In this document: positions 7,872 to 15,764 of the stretch, one piece after another
How positions within the stretch are numbered: the stretch's first letter is position 1
Layout: every line of letters begins with the position of its first letter
Source: Oscillospiraceae bacterium
GTDB lineage: Bacteria; Bacillota; Clostridia; Oscillospirales; Oscillospiraceae
Reading direction: 5' to 3'
Assembly: GCA_024697625.1 (NCBI GenBank)
Contig: JAILFJ010000172.1
Span: 1-64,000, forward strand
DNA: 64,000 bases
The notes under the pieces: model-generated
Database searches by the model: none
What the model saw: only the letters and a program-made list of their open reading frames with translations
What the model was told of the DNA's origin: nothing
Position numbers and translations under genes: made by a program

Positions 7872-7892
7872 GCTTCTCTCCCCTTCCGTCCA

Positions 7893-8031
7893 GCGAGACC
7901 GAGATGGGGACAGCCCCAGATCGGGACAGCCCCAGATATTGTTAAGAGGAAAGGCATGGCTCAGTCGCCATGCCTTTCCTCTTAACCTGATCCGGGCGTC
8001 ACCTTTAAGGTTACACCCGTTCCGGTCTCGC
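7893..8031. mobile_element. 139-bp MITE-like palindromic element
   Basis: The ends are imperfect inverted repeats: GCGAGACCGAGATGGG (7893-7908) and, read on the other strand, GCGAGACCGGAACGGG (8016-8031), 13 of 16 matching. Inside are a tandem 16-bp repeat containing GGGACAGCCCCAGAT (7907-7921 and 7923-7937) and a perfect 19-bp stem with an 8-nt loop (7941-7959 with 7968-7986). It contains no coding capacity. It lies between the DUF6465 gene and the HAD gene, 22 bp upstream of the HAD start. The stem could end transcription from the upstream gene. No clear target-site duplication is visible. Confidence 0.6.
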
Positions 8032-8047
8032 ATAAGCTCTTTTCAGC

Positions 8048-8368
8048 TTACCAGAGATCGACGTCGCCGGTCTCTTCGCCGCGCACCCAGTACGCCTTGT
8101 TCTGATCGACTCTCACGTAGATCTTGTCAGCCTTGCCGACCTTCGCGAAGATGTCTTCGGCCGTGATCTCGCCGCCGAAGGGGGACTGGATGATCATCTC
8201 AGCCTTCTTTGCGGCTGCGGGCTTCTTTGCTGCAGGAGCCTTCTTCTCGGCGACCGGCTTCTTGGCCGCGGTCTTCTTCTCGACGGGCTTCTCTACTGCA
8301 GTATTCTTCGCTGCGGGAGCGGTTTTTGTCTCTGCGGGTTTGGTTTCGGCAGTCTTTTTCGTTGCCAT
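8048..8368 (-). CDS. DUF6465 family protein with Lys/Ala-rich histone H1-like tail
   Basis: 106 residues from ATG 8368, chosen because GGAAGGA stands nine bases before it; two upstream in-frame ATGs overlap that ribosome site. Residues 1-55 are Lys, Ala, Pro and Thr-rich repeats of the type AAKKPVAEKKAPAAKK, like bacterial histone H1-like tails. Residues 56-106 form a compact domain (IIQSPFGGEITAEDI, then IYVRVDQNKAYWVRGEE) shared by short Lachnospiraceae proteins. The tail should bind nucleic acid or the cell envelope; the role of the globular part is unknown. It has its own promoter. Confidence 0.75.
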   Translation of the reverse strand: MATKKTAETKPAETKTAPAAKNTAVEKPVEKKTAAKKPVAEKKAPAAKKPAAAKKAEMIIQSPFGGEITAEDIFAKVGKADKIYVRVDQNKAYWVRGEETGDVDLW

Positions 8369-8404
8369 TTTGTTCATTCCTTCCATAATTTGGAGTATGC
8401 ATGT

Positions 8405-8433
8405 ATTATAGCATCATATTTTGGAACTGTATA
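8405..8433 (-). promoter_or_regulatory. Promoter of the DUF6465 gene
   Basis: On the minus strand TATACA (8428-8433), 17 bp, consensus TATAAT (8405-8410). Confidence 0.65.
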
Positions 8434-8553
8434 TGTTACTTATGTACAAAAATATGCCGTTTTGCCCCCGTACAGAACATTTTTTGAGACTTTTTCGTTA
8501 AATCATTAACATATAAACAGCACTTTTTACAATGTTTTCAGCAAATTCTACAA

Positions 8554-8582
8554 TTGTATTTGCAAAACAGTTCTGATACAAT
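8554..8582 (+). promoter_or_regulatory. Promoter of the D-aminoacylase / peptide importer operon
   Basis: TTGTAT (8554-8559), 17 bp, TACAAT (8577-8582). Transcription from about 8589 would leave only 8 bases before the ATG at 8597 but 26 before the ATG at 8615, which supports the latter as start. Confidence 0.6.
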
Positions 8583-8614
8583 ACCGCCATTCTATAATGA
8601 AGCAGGGTACCTCC

Positions 8615-9967
8615 ATGAAGCTCTTGATTCAGAACGGAACCGTGATCGATCCGGCCTCCGGCGTACATGCTGTCCGGGACGTCTGGATTGACGGAGGCCG
8701 GATCTCCGACCCGGCCGAGCGTGCGGACACCGTCATCGACGCCTCGGGAAAGATCGTCTGCCCCGGCCTGATCGATATCCACATGCACGAGGATCCCGTG
8801 GACGACGCCGGGCATCTCGAAGCCTTTGACGAGCGCTCGGTCTTCGCATGCATGCTGCACATGGGCGTCACTACCGCCGTCGCGGGAAACTGCGGTGAGA
8901 ACAAGTACCATCCGGCGGATTATCTGGACCTGGTGGATCGGGACGGCGCGCCGGTCAACGTCGCCATGCTGGCCGGCCACGGCTGGTTCCGCCACGCGGC
9001 AGGCTGCACCGACCGGTATGCGCCCGCCACCCCGGAACAGCGCAGCCGGATGACCGCCGGGATCGAAGAAGCGCTGCAGCGCGGCTGCCTCGGGGTCTCC
9101 TTCGGCATCCGTTACGAGCCCGGGATGGACGCCCGCGAGCTTACGGAGACGGCCGGGCCCTGCCGGAAGCAACAGAAGCTGATCTCCGCCCATATCCGGG
9201 ACGATGCGGCCCAGGTCTTTGCAGCCGCCAGGGAATATCTGGACGCGGGGCTCCGGCTGGACGTGCCGATCCAGATCTCTCACATCGGCAGCATGGCCGG
9301 CTTCGGCCAGATGGAGGCCTTCCTCCGCCTGGTGGACGGATACCGCCGGGACCGCCCGGACATCTGCTGCGACTGCTATCCCTACGATGCCTTTTCCACC
9401 TCCCTCGGCTCGACCACCTACGACGAGGGCTGGCTGGAGCGCTACGGCTGCGGCTATGACGTGCTGGAGCTGTGCATGGAGTCCTATGCCGGGCAGCCCT
9501 GTACCGAGGCGCTCTTCCGCAGGGTACGGGCAGAGCATCCGGACTGCATGACTGTCTGCCATGTGATGCGCCAGGCGGATGTGGATCTGGCCTACCGCCA
9601 CGAGGCCGTCATGGTCGCGAGCGACGCCACGCTGGACCGGGGGCAGGGCCATCCGCGGGCCTGCGGAACCTTCCCCAGGGTGCTGTCCCGCTACGTATGC
9701 GGCGGCGTGCTCAGCATGGACGACGCTATCCGCCGCATGACGGCGCTGCCAGCCTGGCAGCTGGGCCTCACCCGAAAGGGCAGGCTCTCGGCCGGGGCCG
9801 ATGCGGACGTGCTCATCTTTGACCCTGAACGGATACAGGACAACGCCACCTTTTCCGAGCCTCTCGCCCCGCCGTCGGGGATCGAATGGGTCCTGATCGG
9901 TGGGAAGCCCGTCCTTCGGGACGGAGTCATACTGGACCGCCGCGCCGGGAGATCGGTGCGCGGATAA
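8615..9967 (+). CDS. N-acyl-D-amino-acid deacylase family amidohydrolase
   Basis: 450 residues. The family hydrolyses N-acyl-D-amino acids (some members act on related amides) in a TIM-barrel metal site. Visible features: N-terminal MKLLIQNGTVIDPASG, the metal motif GLIDIHMHEDP (H-x-H near 55-57), the family-specific AGNCG, ISAHIRDDA, QISHIGSM, and the late GHPRACGTFPRVL with a preceding Asp in ASDATLD. A composite-domain strand closes the C-terminus (GADADVLIFDPE). It heads a six-gene operon with a complete peptide ABC importer; the next gene starts 19 bp downstream. That context suggests the importer brings in D-residue peptides, perhaps from cell-wall turnover, or N-acyl-D-amino acids. Exact substrate is unknown. 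Confidence 0.83.
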   Translation: MKLLIQNGTVIDPASGVHAVRDVWIDGGRISDPAERADTVIDASGKIVCPGLIDIHMHEDPVDDAGHLEAFDERSVFACMLHMGVTTAVAGNCGENKYHPADYLDLVDRDGAPVNVAMLAGHGWFRHAAGCTDRYAPATPEQRSRMTAGIEEALQRGCLGVSFGIRYEPGMDARELTETAGPCRKQQKLISAHIRDDAAQVFAAAREYLDAGLRLDVPIQISHIGSMAGFGQMEAFLRLVDGYRRDRPDICCDCYPYDAFSTSLGSTTYDEGWLERYGCGYDVLELCMESYAGQPCTEALFRRVRAEHPDCMTVCHVMRQADVDLAYRHEAVMVASDATLDRGQGHPRACGTFPRVLSRYVCGGVLSMDDAIRRMTALPAWQLGLTRKGRLSAGADADVLIFDPERIQDNATFSEPLAPPSGIEWVLIGGKPVLRDGVILDRRAGRSVRG

Positions 9968-9986
9968 AAGCAAGGAGGAACAGCAA

Positions 9987-11549
9987 ATGAGAAGAATCCT
10001 GAGTATCGCCCTGGTTCTCACCCTCTGCCTGACGGTGCTGACCGCTCTCGGTCCCGCGGCCGGAGCCGAGGATGCCGCCGTCCTGAACATCGCCCTGGAC
10101 GGGCAGCCGGAGCATCTCGACGTCGCAATCAGCACCATGGACATGGCCTCCGAGGTCGTCTTCGGTTCCGTGTTCGAGAAGCTCGTCGCCTTCAACGGTG
10201 ACAGCCAGGTGATCCCCGAGCTGGCTGAGAGCTGGGAGATCAGCGACAGCAACCGGGTCTATACCTATCATCTGAGACACGGTATTCTCTTCCACAACGG
10301 TGACGAGATGAAGGCCGACGACGTCGTCGCCTCCATGAACCGCTGGATCGATAACGCCGGCAACGCCAACTCCCTCGTGGGGGGCGCCCACTTCACAAAG
10401 GTGGACGACTATACCGTCGAGATCCGCATGGAGACCGGCACCCTCTATCTGAACGAAATGATCGCCGGCCTCGGCCAGCAGGGCGTCGTGATGCCCGCCT
10501 CCGTCGTGGAGGCAGCCGGGAACGAGCCTGTGAAGGAATACATCGGGACCGGACCCTATGCCTTTGACGAGTGGAAGGCCGACCGCTATATCCGCCTGAA
10601 GGCCTTCGACGGCTATCAGCCCTACGGCACCGAAGGGGACTACTCCGGCTGGGGCGGATACAAGACCGCCTGGTACGACGAGGTCAACTTCTACTTCCCC
10701 GGTGACAACACCACGGTCGTCTCCGGCATCCAGACCGGCGAGTTTGACATCGCCGACCGCCTGAACGGCGACGACTACGACACCTTTGTCGACGACAGCG
10801 ATTTCACGATCTTCTCCGACGAGGCGGAGCTCCCCATGCTGATCTTCAACAAGGCGCAGGGCGTCGCCGCCAATCCCCTGGTCCGGCAGGCTGTCCAGGC
10901 CGTCGTCAACTGCGAGGATCTGATGTACGCCTCCTACGGCAACCCCGACCTCTACAAGCTGTATTCGTCCTACATGTTCGAGAGCTCCGCCAACTGGTAC
11001 ACCGACGCCGGCTCCGAATACTACAACCGCAACGACCCGGAGGCCGCCCGTGCGCTCTTTGACGAGGCGGGCTGGACGGACAGCGACGTGTTCCGCATCC
11101 TCGTCCGCACCGACATCTCGGACTTCTATGCCCAGGCACAGGTGATCCAGGAGGAGCTCCGCGGGATCGGCGTCCAGTGCGAGCTTGTCGCCTATGACGC
11201 CTCGTCCTACAGCGATGTGCGCAACAACCATCCGGAGTCCTGGGACGCGTTTATCACCAACTTCGGACCGAAGGTCCTGCCGAATATGAACCTCTTCCTC
11301 TCCTCCACCTGGGCCGGCTGGTGCACCGACGAGCGGATCGCCTCCGATCTCTCCGCTATCACCTCCGGAACCGACCTGGACGAGGCCCGTCAGACCTGGG
11401 AGGCGCTTCAGGCCTACATGTATGAGGAGGCCGTCCCCGTCGTGAAGTTCGGCACCACCCAGCTCAGCGGTGTCTGCCGCAGCGACATCACCGGCGCCTT
11501 CATCAAGGAACGCCTGGTCTGGATCGACGCCCATCCGGTAAACGGCTGA
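9987..11549 (+). CDS. Peptide ABC transporter substrate-binding protein (SBP_bac_5 family)
   Basis: 520 residues from ATG 9987 behind AAGGAGGAA. The N-terminal signal (MRRILSIALVLTLCLTVLTA) is followed by LGPAAGAEDA. There is no proper lipobox: the only Cys sits in LTLC, with Leu at -1, so the protein may be released or held otherwise, unlike most Gram-positive binding proteins. The mature part shows the DppA/OppA pattern: LDVAISTMDMAS, PELAESWEISD, YTYHLRHGILFHNGDEM, the TGPYAFDEW region, and NPLVRQAVQAVV late in the fold. It captures peptides for the permeases encoded downstream. A hairpin follows the gene, probably to let it be expressed above its partners. Confidence 0.88.
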   Translation: MRRILSIALVLTLCLTVLTALGPAAGAEDAAVLNIALDGQPEHLDVAISTMDMASEVVFGSVFEKLVAFNGDSQVIPELAESWEISDSNRVYTYHLRHGILFHNGDEMKADDVVASMNRWIDNAGNANSLVGGAHFTKVDDYTVEIRMETGTLYLNEMIAGLGQQGVVMPASVVEAAGNEPVKEYIGTGPYAFDEWKADRYIRLKAFDGYQPYGTEGDYSGWGGYKTAWYDEVNFYFPGDNTTVVSGIQTGEFDIADRLNGDDYDTFVDDSDFTIFSDEAELPMLIFNKAQGVAANPLVRQAVQAVVNCEDLMYASYGNPDLYKLYSSYMFESSANWYTDAGSEYYNRNDPEAARALFDEAGWTDSDVFRILVRTDISDFYAQAQVIQEELRGIGVQCELVAYDASSYSDVRNNHPESWDAFITNFGPKVLPNMNLFLSSTWAGWCTDERIASDLSAITSGTDLDEARQTWEALQAYMYEEAVPVVKFGTTQLSGVCRSDITGAFIKERLVWIDAHPVNG

Positions 11550-11565
11550 TCCGGTACCCTTTTTC

Positions 11566-11597
11566 CGCAATCCCGCCCCTTCCGGAGCGGGATTGCG
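11566..11597 (+). terminator. Intercistronic hairpin after the binding-protein gene
   Basis: A perfect 11-bp stem CGCAATCCCGC / GCGGGATTGCG with a 10-nt loop but almost no T-run. Probably a leaky terminator or a 3' stabiliser that raises binding-protein mRNA over the permease genes. Confidence 0.6.
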
Positions 11598-11599
11598 TC

Positions 11600-11628
11600 T
11601 TGATACGGGTCCGGAATTATGATATATT
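11600..11628 (+). promoter_or_regulatory. Internal promoter for the permease/ATPase genes
   Basis: TTGATA (11600-11605), 17 bp, TATATT (11623-11628), directly after the intercistronic hairpin and 52 bp before the permease start. Confidence 0.6.
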
Positions 11629-11680
11629 GTCCGGGTATCTCCCGCCGTTCGCAATCTCTGCGAAAGGAGCCGTTTTTTGC

Positions 11681-12628
11681 ATGCATAAGTACATATTCCG
11701 GCGGCTCCTGTCGCTGATCCCCGTCCTCTTTGTGGTCTCGCTGGCCATCTTCATGCTGATCCACCTCGTACCCGGCGACCCCGCCGCCGCCATGCTGGGC
11801 GAGCAGGCCACCCAGGAACAGATCGACGCCCTGCGGGAGGAGCTCGGCTTCAACGAGCCTCTGGTCATGCAGTATCTGCACTGGGTCGGCGGGCTGTTTC
11901 GGGGCGACTGGGGAAAGAGCTACTTCATGGATGGCAGCATGCTGGAGATCCTCGGCTCCCACATGTTGCCGACGCTTCAGCAGACTCTGGTCGCGGTCGG
12001 CTTCGCGACCCTGGTGGGGGTTCCCCTCGGTATGACGGCGGCCATCCGCCGGGGCGGAGTCAGCGACCGGCTGATCTCGGCCTTCTCCACCGTAGGCGTG
12101 TCGATGCCCAGCTTTCTGATGGGCCTCGGGCTGGTGCTTCTCTTCTCGGTGAAGCTGCGCTGGCTCCCCTCCTCCGGATATAAGGAGATCGCAGACGTCG
12201 GCTGGGTCCAGCACTTCCGCTATATGCTGCTGCCCGGCATCGCCCTCGGCTTTATCGAGATGGGCCTGATCATCCGCATGACGCGCTCCGCCATGCTGGA
12301 GATCCTCGACGCCGACTACATGCGCATGGCCAAGGCCAAGGGCGTCTCCAGGACCCGCATGTTTCTGAAGCACGCGATGAAGAACGCCCTGATCGGTATC
12401 CTGACCGTGGTGGGGCTCTCGTTCATCTCCTGCCTGGGCGGCGCCGCCGTGACCGAGGCGATCTTCAACCTGCCCGGCATCGGCAAGCTGACCCTCAACG
12501 CCGTCATGCGCCGGGACTACGAGGTCGTACAGGCGGTGGTGCTGATGGTCTCGCTGCTGAACGTCCTGTGCACGCTGGTTCTGGACATACTCTACGCGCT
12601 CGTCGACCCGCGGGTGCGGCTGAACTGA
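11681..12628 (+). CDS. Peptide ABC transporter permease (DppB/OppB type)
   Basis: 315 residues starting at ATG 11681 after AAAGGAG. An upstream in-frame start lies in the promoter and is rejected. It has the DppB layout: a first membrane helix (LLSLIPVLFVVSLAIFMLIH), the VPGDPAAAMLG motif and the LGFNEPL segment, then five more helices. The EAA-type cytoplasmic loop that docks with the ATPases is near 210-235 (DYMRMAKAKGVSRTRMFLKH). The C-terminus ends in YALVDPRVRLN, as usual. It works with the three genes downstream. Confidence 0.9.
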   Translation: MHKYIFRRLLSLIPVLFVVSLAIFMLIHLVPGDPAAAMLGEQATQEQIDALREELGFNEPLVMQYLHWVGGLFRGDWGKSYFMDGSMLEILGSHMLPTLQQTLVAVGFATLVGVPLGMTAAIRRGGVSDRLISAFSTVGVSMPSFLMGLGLVLLFSVKLRWLPSSGYKEIADVGWVQHFRYMLLPGIALGFIEMGLIIRMTRSAMLEILDADYMRMAKAKGVSRTRMFLKHAMKNALIGILTVVGLSFISCLGGAAVTEAIFNLPGIGKLTLNAVMRRDYEVVQAVVLMVSLLNVLCTLVLDILYALVDPRVRLN

Positions 12629-12643
12629 GGCGAGGTGACGCAG

Positions 12644-13513
12644 ATGACAGATCTCTCTTCCGTACGCCGGGAGCTCCGGCGGGAACAGCGCCGTCTGAAT
12701 ATCCGCAGGTTCTTCCGAAACCGCCAGGCGGTCTTCGGCAGCCTGATCGTGCTGCTGATGCTGTGTGTCGCGGTTTTCGCCCCGCTGCTCGCGCCGGCGG
12801 ATCCCCTCGCCCAGACCGTGTCCCACCGCTTTGCCAAACCGGGCGAAGGCTATGTCCTCGGGGCGGACAAGCTGGGCCGCGACCTGCTCAGCCGCATCAT
12901 CTACGGCGCCCGGGTCTCGATGACGGTGGGTCTCAGCGTCGGGCTCTGCTCCATGCTGCTCGGCATGACGGCGGGTCTCTACGCCTGTTACTATAAGTCC
13001 CTGGACAACGTCCTGATGCGGATCTGCGACGGTCTGAGCGCCATTCCCTCCACCCTGCTGGCCATCGCCCTGATGGCGGTCTTCGGGCCCGGGATCCCCA
13101 ACGTCATCCTCGCCCTCAGCATTGTCTATACCCCGCGTATGGCCAGGGTCTCGCGCTCCGCCGCCCTCGTCGTCAAGGAGCAGACCTATATCGAGGCGCT
13201 GCGCTCGCAGGGGGCCTCCGCCACCCGCATCATCTGGCGGCACATCGCGCCGAATATCTTTTCGGCCGTCGTCGTGCAGGCCTCCTACTACTTCGCCAAC
13301 TCCATCATCACCGAGGCCGGGCTGAGCTTTCTGGGTGTCGGGGTGCCCGCTCCGCAGCCCAGCTGGGGTAACATCCTCGCCGAGGGCCGCGAGGTCATCA
13401 CCAAGGCCTGGTGGATGGTGGTCTATCCGGGCCTCGCGACGGCGCTCGCCGTCATGGGTACCAACGTCTTCGGTGACGGGCTCCGGGACATTCTGGACCC
13501 GCACACCAACTGA
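12644..13513 (+). CDS. Peptide ABC transporter permease (DppC/OppC type)
   Basis: 289 residues from ATG 12644; GAGGCGAGGTG just before it is the ribosome site, so I prefer it over the in-frame GTG at 12635. DppC features: an N-terminal RRFFRNRQAVFGSLIVLL segment, the periplasmic VLGADKLGRDLLSRIIYG motif, the EAA loop TYIEALRSQGASATRIIWRH, GLSFLGVGVPAPQPSWG and the C-terminal GDGLRDILDP. It starts 15 bp after the DppB gene. It forms the heterodimeric channel with DppB. Confidence 0.9.
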   Translation: MTDLSSVRRELRREQRRLNIRRFFRNRQAVFGSLIVLLMLCVAVFAPLLAPADPLAQTVSHRFAKPGEGYVLGADKLGRDLLSRIIYGARVSMTVGLSVGLCSMLLGMTAGLYACYYKSLDNVLMRICDGLSAIPSTLLAIALMAVFGPGIPNVILALSIVYTPRMARVSRSAALVVKEQTYIEALRSQGASATRIIWRHIAPNIFSAVVVQASYYFANSIITEAGLSFLGVGVPAPQPSWGNILAEGREVITKAWWMVVYPGLATALAVMGTNVFGDGLRDILDPHTN

Positions 13514-13597
13514 GACAGAGACCGAGGCCTGAGCACAGACACCGTCCCGGGCTGAACCGGGGCGGAAGCCGGAAAACCGCAAACGGGGATCAGGAAC

Positions 13598-14587
13598 ATG
13601 TCAGAACATATTCTTGAAGTGAATAACCTTACCACCACGTTCCGTACAGAGCGCGGCAGAATGACCGCCATCCAGGGCGTGTCGTTCCATGTGGAGCGCG
13701 GCGAGATTCTCGGTCTCGTCGGCGAATCCGGCTGCGGAAAATCCGTCACCAGCCAGTCCGTCATGCGCCTCTACGACGAAAAGCGGCTGGCCTCCTACGA
13801 GGGCGAGGTGCTCTTTGAGGGGCAGAACCTGCTCGCCCTCCCGGAGAAGCAGATGCAGGCCGTGCGCGGCGGCAGGATCGCCATGGTCTTTCAGGACAGC
13901 CTCAGCTCGCTGAACCCCGTCTTCACCTGCGGAGACCAGATCATGGAGGTCATTCGCATTCATCAGCGGCTCTCCCGCAGCGCCGCCCGCGGGAAAGCCG
14001 TCGAGATGCTGCGGCTGGTCGGCATCCCGGACCCGGAGAAGCGGATCGACCAGTATCCGCACGAGCTCTCAGGCGGGCAACGCCAGCGCGTCATGATCGC
14101 CTGTGCCCTCTCCTGCCGGCCGAAGCTGCTGATCGCCGACGAGCCGACCACCGCGCTGGACGTCACCATCCAGTCCCAGATCCTCGATCTGATCGTCGAC
14201 CTGAACCGGAAGCTGGACATGGCCGTCATCCTGATCACCCACGACCTCTCCGTCGTCGCCGAGACCTGCAGCCGTGTGATCGTCATGTATCTCGGCCAGG
14301 TTGTCGAGGAGGCGGACGTCTGCAGCCTGTTTGAGCATCCGCTACACCCCTACACCCGCGGGCTGCTGAAGAGCATTCCCTCTGTCGGCGCGGACGGCCG
14401 GGAGGAGCTGTATCAGATTGAGGGGACCGTCCCTCTGCTCAGCCAGATCCCGCAGGGCTGCCGCTTCTGTCCGCGCTGTCCCTGCGCCCTTCCGGTATGC
14501 AGCCGGCGCATGCCGGAGCTCACAGAGATGCCCACCGGACAGAAGGTGCGCTGCTTCCGCGCAGCGGAAGCCGAAGGGCGGAGGTGA
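13598..14587 (+). CDS. Peptide ABC transporter ATP-binding protein (DppD/OppD type)
   Basis: 329 residues. Walker A is GESGCGKS, the signature ELSGGQRQRV, and Walker [14 protein letters not shown], with the H-loop THD. The C-terminal oligopeptide/dipeptide domain contains the Cys-rich CRFCPRCPCALPVCSRRMPE pattern, which in studied relatives can carry an Fe-S cluster. It lies 84 bp after DppC and 4 bp before DppF. Confidence 0.9.
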   Translation: MSEHILEVNNLTTTFRTERGRMTAIQGVSFHVERGEILGLVGESGCGKSVTSQSVMRLYDEKRLASYEGEVLFEGQNLLALPEKQMQAVRGGRIAMVFQDSLSSLNPVFTCGDQIMEVIRIHQRLSRSAARGKAVEMLRLVGIPDPEKRIDQYPHELSGGQRQRVMIACALSCRPKLLIADEPTTALDVTIQSQILDLIVDLNRKLDMAVILITHDLSVVAETCSRVIVMYLGQVVEEADVCSLFEHPLHPYTRGLLKSIPSVGADGREELYQIEGTVPLLSQIPQGCRFCPRCPCALPVCSRRMPELTEMPTGQKVRCFRAAEAEGRR

Positions 14588-14591
14588 AGCG

Positions 14592-15629
14592 ATGGATCAT
14601 CACACCGACATAAACTCCGTGCCGCAGCCCGCCCCGGATGCGGGAGCCGCCGCTGGCGCGAAAGCCCTGCCCATCCTGCAGGCCGAGCACCTCAGCACCT
14701 GTTTCCCGGTCAAGGGCGTTGCCGGCCGGACCGTCGCCTCGGTGAAGGCCGTGGACGACGTGTCGCTCACGCTCTGCCGAGGGGAGACCTACGGGCTGGT
14801 CGGAGAGACCGGCTGCGGTAAGTCCACCCTCGGCCGCACCCTGATCCGGCTTCTGGAGCCCGCCGGGGGGAGGATCCTTCTGGACGGACGGGACATCACC
14901 TCCCTCTCCGCCAGGCAGCTCCGCCCCCTGCGCCCGAAGATGCAGATGGTCTTTCAGGATCCGTACAGCTCGCTGGACGGGCGGATGCACATCGGAGATA
15001 TTCTGACCGAGACGCTCGCGATCCAGAAAAAGGGCACAAAAAAAGAGCGCATGGAGCTTTCGCTGAACATTCTGTCGGATGTGGGGCTGCTTCCGGAGCA
15101 CTTCTACCGCTATCCCCACGAGCTGTCGGGCGGCCAGCGCCAGCGGGTGGGCATTGCCCGCGCACTGCTGACCGAGCCGGAGCTGGTCGTCTGCGACGAG
15201 CCGGTCTCGGCCCTGGACGTGTCCGTCCGCTCGCAGATCATCCGGCTGCTGCTGGAGCTGCAGCGGGAGCACAACCTCTGCTATCTCTTCATCTCGCACG
15301 ACATGTCCGTGGTCCGCTACATGGCCGACCGCGTCGGGGTCATGTACCTCGGCCGGCTCGTCGAGGAGGCGCCCACCGACGAGCTCTTCAGCCATCCGCT
15401 GCACCCGTATACGCAGGTGCTGCTCAGCGCCGTGCCGACGCCCGACCCCAGAACGCACCGCTCCCGCATCGTGCTGGACGGAGAGCTCCCCTCACCGCTC
15501 TCGCCGCCCTCCGGCTGCCCCTTCCACACCCGCTGCCCCCGGGCAACGGAGCGCTGCAGGCAGATCTGTCCCGAGACGAGGGAGCTGTCCCCCGGGCATA
15601 CGGTTGCCTGCCACTGCGCAGCCGAATAA
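14592..15629 (+). CDS. Peptide ABC transporter ATP-binding protein (DppF/OppF type)
   Basis: 345 residues from ATG 14592, four bases after the DppD stop, with GGAGGTGA as ribosome site. Walker A is GETGCGKS, the signature ELSGGQRQRV, and Walker [14 protein letters not shown]; the C-terminal Cys motif is GCPFHTRCPRATERC. The first 30 residues are a Pro/Ala-rich lead not found in all relatives. Last gene of the operon; a strong terminator follows. Confidence 0.9.
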   Translation: MDHHTDINSVPQPAPDAGAAAGAKALPILQAEHLSTCFPVKGVAGRTVASVKAVDDVSLTLCRGETYGLVGETGCGKSTLGRTLIRLLEPAGGRILLDGRDITSLSARQLRPLRPKMQMVFQDPYSSLDGRMHIGDILTETLAIQKKGTKKERMELSLNILSDVGLLPEHFYRYPHELSGGQRQRVGIARALLTEPELVVCDEPVSALDVSVRSQIIRLLLELQREHNLCYLFISHDMSVVRYMADRVGVMYLGRLVEEAPTDELFSHPLHPYTQVLLSAVPTPDPRTHRSRIVLDGELPSPLSPPSGCPFHTRCPRATERCRQICPETRELSPGHTVACHCAAE

Positions 15630-15644
15630 AACACAGGACCCTGA

Positions 15645-15692
15645 TAAAAGCTGAGACCGTGCCGGCATCCCGCCCAACGGTCTCAGCTTTTA
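15645..15692. terminator. Bidirectional terminator after the peptide importer operon
   Basis: A perfect 16-bp stem (15645-15660 with 15677-15692) that begins with an A-run and ends in a T-run, followed by TTTCTGTCTTTG on the plus strand. It can end both the importer operon and the convergent MerR gene. Confidence 0.88.
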
Positions 15693-15764
15693 TTTCTGTC
15701 TTTGATGTCTGTGATTTTCATCCGGTCCGGGTTTCCGGCGCTGTCTCCGGTCGGCCGCGCTCCG

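Noticed and set aside
7872-8033. N-terminal extension of the HAD protein to the ATG at 8031-8033
   Set aside because: It would translate through a palindromic element with a 19-bp stem and adds residues unlike any HAD N-terminus.
8498-10252. 584-codon open frame opposite the D-aminoacylase
   Set aside because: Antisense frame in GC-rich coding DNA; no ribosome site, low-complexity Arg/Gly/His-rich protein, and the plus-strand gene has all family motifs.
9927-11654. 575-codon minus-strand frame over the binding-protein gene
   Set aside because: Val/Gly/Asp-rich shadow of a gene with clear SBP motifs.
11414-13582. 722-codon minus-strand frame over the permease genes
   Set aside because: His/Gln/Asp-rich antisense shadow; both permeases on the plus strand are complete.
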